A stretch of 64,000 nt of DNA from positions 186,001-250,000 of the forward strand of contig NC_063020.1 of NCBI RefSeq assembly GCF_020509005.1, read 5' to 3'. Below the pieces are notes generated by a model. It saw only the letters and a list, made by a program, of their open reading frames with translations. It searched no databases and was not told the DNA's origin. The first letter of the stretch is position 1, and the number at the start of each line of letters is the position of its first letter. Below, piece by piece: positions 55,946 through 64,000 of the stretch. This DNA comes from Fulvia fulva (lineage: Eukaryota; Ascomycota; Dothideomycetes; Mycosphaerellales; Mycosphaerellaceae). The translations under genes and the position numbers were made by a program.

Positions 55946-56136
55946 CTCCCCTTTCAGGCTGGCAGATTGTCTGCCAGGATGACCCCATAGACCTAGTAGG
56001 TGCAGGCACCTCCTATATCCTTCAGATGTGCATCACCTCAGCTGTTTTGCACATGTTAGCATATGCCAAACTGCTCCAGTTATCACAATCATCAGGTGCC
56101 AGAATGCCTGTATAGCTCCACTTCTGAGCTTATTGA

Positions 56137-56712
56137 GCTTCATCTTTCCTCTTTTGGAAGCAATTGGAAGCTTCTCTTGTGAAGGGTCCAGCAGGCAGTA
56201 GCGAATGTCATAAGCAGGCGTGCTTAAAAGAACTTCCTGTAGCACCAGCAACTCTTCCCTCTTCATACCACTTCTGCAGTGCCAATGCTGCTCTCTCCCC
56301 ACGCGAGTCCCCAGGTCATCGCTCCTACCCACGATCTCCCACTGGTAGTGGCTTCCCAAGCCCATCCCAGAATCCTCCATCTCCTGGCTTGTCCCAGACT
56401 CGCATAGGCCAGCCAGTCAACCCAACCAACTTGCTCCCAGCAGAGATTGACTATCGCATCACTGCTCCACGAGCTCCTGGTGACGGGTCCAGAACTGCCT
56501 TGCTTGAGCTGAGGATCCCATATCAGAGTTCAGCCAGCAGAGATGAGGCAATTGTTGCCATCCGTAATCTTCTGGCTCGCTTGGCTACTGATGATGCTTT
56601 CTGGGATGGCATGATGAGCAACTCCAAGGAGATTTGGGCTGATGAGATGATGAGACAACTTCCTCAAAGTGGCCCAGAGAGACTTCTATGCGATTATTTT
56701 CCTTTGTTATGA
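56137..56712 (+). other. Antisense open frame inside copia element 2
   Basis: Plus strand, open from about 56137 to TGA/TAG 56712 (190 codons), without an ATG before the last third. The text is balanced and protein-like (LPAEIDYRITAPRAPGDGSR, TALLELRIPYQSSASRDEAI, AFWDGMMSNSKEIWADEMMR). It lies between RNase H and the 3' LTR, where copia elements normally have only a short spacer. It may be a captured host fragment or an accessory ORF; origin unknown. Confidence 0.4.
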
Positions 56713-56872
56713 GATGGCTTGCTTTGAAAGGCAGCCATGATATGACCCTGATGGGTCCCTAATGATGAGCAGATAGCTCCAAAAATTAATACAAATGAAT
56801 GTGCTTTGAACAAATGAAATTTCCTATGGTATCCAGTGACAAATAAAATCGTGCCTCAGCGTGAATACCTTC

Positions 56873-59800
56873 TTAGAGAATGTGGTTTGGGGACTTTGGC
56901 TTTGTAAGCCAGTCTGCTAGCTGAAGGGTTGTTAGGATATTTTCAACCACAATGACACCTTGCTCATGAATCCATCTGCAGAAGTGATTCCTGAGCCTGA
57001 CATGCTTTGTCCTTTTGTGGTTAGAGTGATCCCTTATAAGCTTGACAGCTGACTGGTTGTCTACAAAGATTTTGGATAGGGATGCTTTCCATCCTGTCAT
57101 CTTTTGAGTCTCCTGCAGGAGGTTCCTCATCCACATCACTTCTCTGCAGCATTCAGTGAGGGCCACATATTCTGCCTCAGTGCTGGAGAGCACTACCTAC
57201 TTCTGGAGGGCAGATTTCCATGCTACTAGGCCTCCAGCCATCTTGATTAGGAGCCCAGATGTGGATCTGCCTGAAGGATCCTCAGAAAAGTCTGAATCTG
57301 TGTAGATGTCAGGCCTTAGGGAAGAGTTCTTTCTGAAGATTAGGCCCTTATCAATTGTTCCAGCAATGTATCTCCAAACATGCTTTGTAGCTATAATGTG
57401 GTCTGCAGATAGGTTGGCCAGAAATTTGGCCAAGTGATTTGTAGTATAGGAGATGTCTGGCCTTGTTTGGTTGGCCAGATACTGGAGTTCCCTAATCATT
57501 GTGTTGAACAGATTGTAGTCCTAGATAGAGCATTGTGAGGTATGCTTCTTATACAGGCGGTCAAGGGGATACTTGACACTTTTGGCTTGGTCAAGGCCAT
57601 GCTTCTGGAGCTTCTCTAAAGCATAATGCTTATGGGAGATGAGAAGGTCTCCCTTCTTGTTCAGCTTCAGATGCATGCCAAGGAAGAGGTTGGTGTCCAC
57701 AGTCTTGATAGAGTACTCCTTCTTCAGGCTAGCAATAAGGTTGTCAATCCTCTTTTCAGATTTGCTAAAAATTTGGAAGTCATCCACATAAAGGAGGACA
57801 AGAATGTCCTCCCCCTGAAAGAGGCAAGCATCAGAATCTGTCCTCTTCAGGCCAAGAGCTTCAAGAGTCTCTTTTGCATTATAGTACCAGAGGTTGGCTG
57901 ACTGTTTCAATCTATAAAACCCTTTCTTGATCTCCAGGACCAGGTTTGATGCATTCTTCTTGATCAGTTCAGCTCCTTCAGGTGGTCTGATGAAGAGAGG
58001 TCTATCAATCTTGGGGTTCATGAAGGCTGTTTCCACATCAATTTGCCTTCTCTTCTAGCCAAGCACTATGCACAGAGCCAGGAGGATTCTGCTAGTAGCA
58101 TGCCTTGGGGTGGGTGCAAATGTGTTGACATAGTCCATCCCAAGTCTTTGGGTGAATCCCTTTACAGTCCATCTGGCTCTGCGCTTTTCAATGGTTCCAT
58201 CTGGCACATACTTGTAATGAAGTACCCATTTCCCAGAGAGAAGCTTCCTTCCCTTTGGGACCTTGGACATATGGATCCATTGGACACATTCTGTGTCTTC
58301 AAGAGATGTGAATTCTTTCCTGACTGCCCTGACCCATTCAGCTCTGTCAGGCCTGCCGAGGGCATTAGTGAGGGAAGTTGGGTCTTTCAACTTCTCCTTC
58401 TTGGGTGCAGATTCTGCAGCTGCAGCAGAAAGTCTTTGATTGGCAAGTCTTCTGTATTCATGCTGGGCTCTGCCCTCTCTGGTGCTTCTTCTTGTGGCCT
58501 CAGGAATGACCTTTGCTTGTTTCATGACAGTTGATTCCACTATATCACCTCTCTTTCTTTTGCCAGGATGGGGCTGAGGATGGAATGGCGTCATGAGGTT
58601 GTCAGGGTCGTCAGGTGAGTCCTCTGGGTCTTGTTGCCCATGGACAGTTTCTCCAGGAGTGGTTTCCTGGATCTGGGGGGAAGCGCTTCTTAGCGTATGT
58701 GAGAATGTCACATGCTCCCCTTGGCGCTCTGGGGAGTCTTCTGTTGATGCACCATTTTGTCCAGCTGGGTCACTATGCTGCTGCAGCTCCCCCTGGGGCT
58801 GCTCAGTCTCCTGTCCATTCTGTGGAGAGGTGTGACGCGCTTGGGGCGCATGTTGGGGCATGTGATTGCGCCCTTGTGGAGAGTGAGGCTCCATGGGACT
58901 TGCTGAGGGGCCTCCTGGGACATCTGGGGGGTCTTCAGGATCCATTTGGGAGGTGGATCCTTCTTCTCTTTCACTCCCATCATGCACTGCTTCAAGCTGG
59001 GAGCTCTGATCTCTTGGAGATGGCTCCCCCTGAGCGACCTGCTGGGCAGCAGGGTATGGATGGCCAAATAGGCAGTCTTCATTGAAGGTGCAGTGGGGTC
59101 CAAACTTGGAATCATCTGTCCACATCCTCCCATTCCAGACTGGTCTCTAGAGCAGGTAGTTGGTTGAGGAGTCTTCCTGGAATCCAACATACCACCATAT
59201 CTCTGCTCTGGGCATGAACTTGGCTGAATCTTGCTTGTTGTCCAAGTTTCTAAATGCCTTGCACCCAAACCTCCTGATGTTGCTCAGGTCAACCTCCCTG
59301 ACCCCCAGCCCAAGGTCTTCTCCAAAGTCCTGGATTGGGATCTTCTTGGCGGTAAGGTTGTAGAGTCTGTTGGTGATGTAGCATGAATGCTTCATAGCAA
59401 AATGCTATATGAATTGTGGGAGGCCAGAGTCTATCATCATAGCTCTTGCCTTGTTCACCACAACCTTGTTGGAAGCTTCTGCAATCCCATTCTGCTCAGG
59501 AGTGTATGGGGCTGAGAAATCCCATCTGATGCCTTCAGCCTGGGCTTCCCTGGCAAGTTCCTTGTTGTTGAACTCCCCTCCTTGGTCAGAGAACCATATC
59601 TTAGGGGTCTTCTTGTAGAAGTTCCACATCTTGGCTAAGAATGCCTTGATTGCTGCAGGGGCATAATCTTTCTTCTCCAATGGTATACACCATCTCATCC
59701 TTGTCTTTGTACAGGTGAGCATCAGACAGTACTTGTACTTCTGTGAGGATACTGGCTCAATTGGGCCAATCAGATCTGCATGATTTTCATCAAGGGCATG

Positions 59801-61462
59801 GAGTGCCAAGGGTCTGGGAGTTCTTGAAACAACTCTCTGTGACCTGGACAACTTGTATGGCTCGCAGTGTCCAAGTTCTGCAGTATTAATTCCTTCAAGG
59901 CCTGTTGCTACACTCTTCGTAGCATTGAGTAAGGTGCTGCCAATGTGCCCAAGTCTTTAGTGCCATCTAACATTGTCAGCTCTTGGCTTGGCAAAGGCAA
60001 GTGCTGCAAGGCCTCTCAGTTTTGATCTGTTGATTTTGCTCTTTGGAGCTCTCCTAATGCGGAAGTTCCTGAGCACAGTCACATTCTTGACTATTGTGAG
60101 CAAGCCCACTGGCTTGCCTTTCTGGAGCAGGGTGTTTGATGGCCTGTCTATATAGATGCCATGATCTTTAAACATAAGTTCTGCAGAAATCAATGTAGCA
60201 TCAGCATCTAGGGAGTACAGGACATTGCGGGCCATGAAGGTTTGCTTCTGGCCAAATTGGTTCTTGAACACAATTTCCATGTCTCCCTTAATGTACAGCT
60301 GGGATCGTCCAACTGCTTGGGAGAAGCATTTGGGTTTGTGCAGTCGCCTCACATTGATGAGGTCATCCAGCATGTTAGTGATGTGAAAGGAAGTGCCTGT
60401 ATCCCAGATTTTGTCTGACATAAGCAGGCTAAGCACTGCAGCAGCGGCTCTTCCACAGGTCAGTTCATTTGCTGCCATTGCCACTGCTGCTCCTGCTCTC
60501 CCATTAGGTAGTCAGAAGTTTGATTGCTCCCCTTCATCAAAAGCATCTCGCTTCTGAGGGGTGTCAGACTCTGATTGGTCATCATCTTCAACAGCTGCTG
60601 CTGCTTTGCCCTTTCCCTTGCCTTTCTGGCCTTGGGCTTTCTGCTTTGGGGTTTTCCCCTTCTTAGGGTCTTTCCCTTTGCTCCTGGGGTTCTTCTCCGG
60701 ATGCTGCTTAAAGCAATTGGCATTGGTGTGCTTATGGGTGCATTGAGTGCAGAGATCCTCATCATCAAAAGCTCCTCCAATAAGTCCAGTCCTGATGGAT
60801 GTTAGGACTTGTTCCCTTCTAAGGGTGGAGATCATGGTCTCCAGGGATGTGGTTTCTGGAGGATTGTTATGCCTCCATGTTCTGAGCCATTCAACATGGT
60901 TCAGTCCCTCCACAAAGTTAAGTCTGTAGTACCCATCTGGCATAACAAAGAGAGGCTTAAGCTTCTTCTTGTCATCCACCTGTGAGGTTACTATGAACTG
61001 ATCTAGAGCAATCCTGTGGTTGTGTACCCAGGATTGGAATGATTCACAGTATCTGAGAGTGTTTGGGCGAAGCTCATCAAGCTTTAGCTTGTTGACACTC
61101 CTCATTGCATCATATAGATCAATTGTGGCCACAGGTTTCCAGGTTGTTGCAATGGTATCATACAGCTCTTTGGCAGACTTGTCTGCCTCACCAAAGTTTG
61201 GCCTTATGCTTGGATCAAGTCTTGATGTGATGCAACCAAATGCTTTTATATCACTGATCTTCCATTTCTTGTATGCAGCCTTGTAGCCTGGGCTATCCTG
61301 CCCAATGGGTGTGGTCTCTCCCGCATAAGTTGCTGGGGAAGGCATTGAAACCTTGTCCACCCAGTCCAGATCATGGAAGACATGCCCCGCTAGATCGTTC
61401 TCCAGAAGGGCTGTCAGGAGCATCGTTTTCCAGGCTTGGAACTGGACTCCCTTCTTCAGCAC
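56873..61462 (-). pseudogene. Copia element 2 Gag-Pol polyprotein with seven in-frame stops
   Basis: All pieces from 61462 to 56873 are in one frame. Gag (MLKKGVQFQAWKTML is at a non-ATG start) includes the knuckle CTQCTHKHTNANCFKQH; the protease region has IWDTGTSFHI. The integrase core has ADLIGPIEP, IWFSDQGGEFN and NGIAEASNK. RT has LYVDDF and the C-terminal RNase H SSTEAEYVALTE. Interruptions are TGA 60514-60512, TAA 59959-59957, and TAG at 59407-59405, 59149-59147, 58057-58055, 57523-57521 and 57199-57197. All are explicable as C-to-T or G-to-A changes and there is no frameshift. Confidence 0.88.
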
Positions 61463-61502
61463 CTGGTTGTCCTTGGCGGATTTGGCCAGGCTGCTGTGGT
61501 TG

Positions 61503-61851
61503 TTAAGCGTAGCGACCGAGCGCCAGCCACACCGGAGTACTAGCTTGCGAGTACGTAGGTGAGGCGTCAGCGAGGGAGTGAAGCTCTATACCAGCCCTCA
61601 ACTAGCCTTGGCGCCCGCTCTGATTGGTCAACTTTCAAGTTCCAGGGTCACGTGACCTACCGCACTGTGCCTGTCGGCGAACTCGCAAACATATACTCGT
61701 CGCTAACGCCTATGTCGTCGTATAATAAGCACTGTACGTCGGGTAGCGGTAGCGTGGATCGCACGCTACTTTGCAGTCTAGAAGGGTTGGTAGAGAGCTC
61801 CACTCCGCTACGCTTACCTTTGGAGGTTCACAACCGCCAACAGCACATTTT
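61503..61851 (+). repeat. 349-bp dispersed repeat, copy 3
   Basis: Full length, TTAAGCGTAGCG...CACATTTT, collinear with copy 1 at 25579..25927. It has fewer TpA changes than copy 1 and abuts the broken gag of copia element 2. Confidence 0.88.
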
Positions 61852-62063
61852 TGGCTCGCTTCTTAGCCCCGGCGCGGTAAATCCCCTTCCGGGCGACGGA
61901 TCGAACTACGACGATAGCGACATTGCGGCGACCATAACGTAGCGGTATTGCGACGACAGCGGTATTACAGACCCCGCGACGATAGCGAACAATTTGTTTC
62001 TCAAGCTGCGGGTGCTACCCTTCGCTCATTTCAATAAGGACGGAGGTCTTTCAACATATCATT

Positions 62064-62690
62064 TTAGTTGCCCCGTAGGATCTCGAGGTAGATAAAAAGC
62101 ATACAGGTAATCAAAGCTACTCGTGCTTGCTGCCTGCTGTTATCGAACAAGAAGGCTGGCTCCAGATGATGTATAGCTTTGTTGTAGTGGCTGAGCATGG
62201 ATCTCTCGTCGCTGCTGGGTTCGCCTGGCGAGTGCTTCACCTTGTAGGCACAGCCAAGAGCTAGGACTGCATTTAAGACAGCCTGCTCACTGTCGCAGGC
62301 TTGCAGTATTAGTGTGTCCCAGAAATGCGAGCCGAAGAGACCAGGTAGCTTGACAGAAGTGTGGCAAGTGCACCACTCCAGGTAGCCTCGCTCTTGCGTG
62401 TTCAGAGAGCTCTTCCGCGAGACTTCTATGGCAACACTCGTCTGTATAGTTTCAGGCATGCGATGTCTCCCTTCGCTCCAGATCCCGTAGCCATCACAGT
62501 TCCGGCCAGTACTGAGGCACCGGGTACAAGAAGGATGAGCCTCATCGCACCTGACTTTGCGGAACTTGCAGGTAAGACAGCCCGTCTTAACCTTCTTCTT
62601 TGGTCGCCGCGCAGTATCGTCTACTCCTGAGGGTCCGTCATCGGTGGTCCTTGATCCACGTCTGATTGCTAGAGCGCTACCGGTGGGCAT
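62064..62690 (-). CDS. Zn(II)2Cys6 transcription factor, C-terminally truncated
   Basis: ATG 62690, 208 codons. The zinc cluster lies at about residues 37-64 with spacing Cx2Cx6Cx6Cx2Cx6C, preceded by a basic stretch (RRPKKKVKTG). The start of the fungal regulatory domain follows (WDTLILQACDSEQAVLNAVL, ALGCAYKVK, SHYNKAIHHL). It stops at TAA in LRGN*NDMLKDL, a place where relatives continue for several hundred residues; the same frame stays open about 12 codons more and then ends. The rest is replaced by repeat-derived sequence. The product would keep DNA binding but lack regulation and activation; probably a relic. Confidence 0.7.
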   Translation of the reverse strand: MPTGSALAIRRGSRTTDDGPSGVDDTARRPKKKVKTGCLTCKFRKVRCDEAHPSCTRCLSTGRNCDGYGIWSEGRHRMPETIQTSVAIEVSRKSSLNTQERGYLEWCTCHTSVKLPGLFGSHFWDTLILQACDSEQAVLNAVLALGCAYKVKHSPGEPSSDERSMLSHYNKAIHHLEPAFLFDNSRQQARVALITCMLFIYLEILRGN

Positions 62691-63616
62691 GGTGGCAAGG
62701 TGGAGTAGAGCAGCTCGTGAGCACTCAGCGACAGAATGAGCGTGGAGTCAGCCATGTTGATAGTAAGAGATGCAGAAGGTTGAGGAAGGCTAGAAAGTCA
62801 TGCTCGATCGTGATATCTGAGACCCAGCACGAAGGTTACGCACGATCCCGGTATTGAGTCTGATTTGCTCGCTCGGAAGCCCGTCGACTTGATTCGCTGC
62901 TTGCCTGGTTCGGACCCGCTTGACAAGAGCGGCAATTTAAGGTTTTGCACTGTCTGCTTGCAGAAGTCATAGTTTCGGTTACATCACATCGTCTCTTCTT
63001 CCAACTTTGTCCTTGAGAACATTTGATGGCCATGTCTCAAGCCAGCTGCGGCCGTAGGGACATAGCCAAGCGGGTGGAAGCCAACAAACGCAATATCGAT
63101 AAGATGTTGTCCATGGTAGTAGCAAACATGGTACTGTTGGGGTCCTAGACATTGGAGCGGGATTGTCAACCGTAGTGTAAGCCGGGGAACAGCAATCGCC
63201 ATGAAGAAGCCGGTGATCCAAAAGAAGACTTTTATGAACCACTCTGCCAGGGACGCGCTTGTCACGCAAGGTCCAAAGCTGATGCCTGCGTGCAAAACAC
63301 ACTGGAATGGTGACATTGCAATCGGAGGCTATGTTGAGCAAGAGGCAATACCGCGGCGATGTACTAACAAGGATCAGCGGGACCACAATTGTAGCCTTAA
63401 GCTTGATCCTTTACCATGACTGACCTATAGCTTTGCCGGCCAGAACGTCGACCTCTCATCCAGACTGCCTACTGCCTATCGTCGTTCACCCATCTCCATA
63501 CCATCACAGCCGGCAGTTTGATGCCCTCCGCGTTTAAAGAGCAGCGCTGTCTTTCAGTCCGAGTCCACGGTCGCCGCGACACCAGCCGTCCACAGTACTA
63601 TGACAATCACCAGCCC
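62691..63616. other. Region without a confident gene
   Basis: A minus-strand frame at 62984..63316 contains a hydrophobic stretch (AEWFIKVFFWITGFFMAIAV) and might be a fragment of a membrane protein. No start, family motif or continuation is convincing. Confidence 0.3.
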
Positions 63617-64000
63617 TCAAGAAGCAGCACTCCCACTCTCCTTCCAATACAACTCATATCTCTCCACATTCGCCGCCTTCATCTTCACCATCGCCCTGGC
63701 AAGCGTCTCATCCCCATCCAAAAAAAAGCGGCGGATCATCCCCAATCTGCGCCAAAAAGTACCCATTCCCCCCGCCAAACTTCATCCTCACATTGATATG
63801 CTTCTTGACCTTCTCCCACACTAAACTATTCGGCTCATAGTCAGCATTCCTCGCCAGCGGCAGGTCGCGGGCTTCGTCGGAGAGGGCGTCTTCGAAGTTG
63901 AGGTATGCCTCCTCGCGGCCGGCGCCGCGGGGAAGGTCTTTGGTGTTGTAGGCGACGATCCAGAGGACCGAGTTGACGAATTTGGGGGCTTTGATGAGTT
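63617..64000 (-). CDS. Unrecognised gene, 3' part, with a shift at a run of eight A/T
   Basis: The minus-strand frame enters at the right edge (LIKAPKFVNSVLWIVAYNTK), continues through GREEAYLNFEDALSDEARDL and NSLVWEKVKKHINVRM to IGDDPPLF. At the run 63720-63727 (eight A on plus) the frame would end soon after. With one base fewer it continues LDGDETLARAMVKMKAANVE to TGA 63619-63617 (SGSAAS end), which looks like the natural C-terminus. Either a real one-base insertion or a sequencing length error at the homopolymer. The protein family is not recognised. Confidence 0.55.

Larger units (their letters stand above)
55771..61502 (-). mobile_element. Ty1/copia element 2, minus strand, lacking its 5' LTR
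   Basis: 3' LTR 55771..55945 and a polypurine tract (GAAAGGGGAG on the minus strand) at its inner edge. The polyprotein reads from 61462 down to 56873 in one frame. The 5' end has no LTR: the gag frame is cut at 61502 where a full copy of the 349-bp repeat starts in the opposite orientation to copy 2. The element is therefore truncated, probably by recombination. Confidence 0.85.

Noticed and set aside
55506..61851. The flanking 349-bp repeats as LTRs of copia element 2
   Set aside because: They are in opposite orientation, differ in length, and a true TG...CA LTR with a polypurine tract lies inside at 55771..55945.

Overview
The window looks like nuclear DNA of a filamentous ascomycete, most likely a Dothideomycete; the class is an inference. 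The genes have short GT-AG introns of 49-64 bp. They include ascomycete families: an Msc2-type zinc transporter, a LysM secreted protein, a CAP/PRY protein, a SurE-like phosphatase and Zn(II)2Cys6 regulators. Old repeats carry CpA-to-TpA mutation typical of repeat-induced point mutation (RIP).

Layout. 0-5.4 kb is gene-rich: the 5' part of ALG1 (minus, running off the left edge), a divergent MSC2-type transporter, and the first member of a three-exon family of unknown function. 5.5-22.3 kb is a nested transposon stack in which every boundary can be read from target-site duplications (TSDs). A hAT element (TSD CTCACGAG) holds a RIP-damaged Ty3/gypsy element (TSD GTAG). The gypsy element in turn holds an unmutated Ty1/copia element (TSD AACCT) and, inside one of its LTRs, a solo LTR (TSD GCTAA).

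22.5-29.4 kb is a row of enzyme and regulator genes: a P450 fragment, an apparently intact glutathione S-transferase, a homoserine-acetyltransferase-like alpha/beta hydrolase and a Zn2Cys6 factor. All except the GST are broken, and the hydrolase also carries a MULE-like insertion with a 10-bp TSD. 30-45 kb mixes small or uncertain genes, three more members of the unknown family (one intact, two broken), a SurE-like phosphatase, a LysM protein with one in-frame TAG, a dead amino-acid permease, a dead FAD monooxygenase and an intact CAP protein. 47.7-55.2 kb has a small membrane protein, three proteins with an LPAE(L/V)RN-type N-terminal motif, a hypothetical gene split by one TAG, and a single-pass membrane protein.

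55.5-61.9 kb is a second copia element, reading minus, with seven in-frame stops and no frameshift. It lacks its 5' LTR and lies between two opposite-facing copies of a 349-bp repeat. The window ends with a truncated Zn2Cys6 factor and the 3' part of an unrecognised gene.

Functional picture. Housekeeping functions (N-glycan assembly, ER zinc supply) sit at the left edge. The rest is accessory sequence rich in secreted or surface proteins and decayed metabolic genes, shaped by transposition and RIP. The main unexplained biology is the three-exon family, the recurring single-TAG interruptions, and an antisense open frame inside copia element 2.
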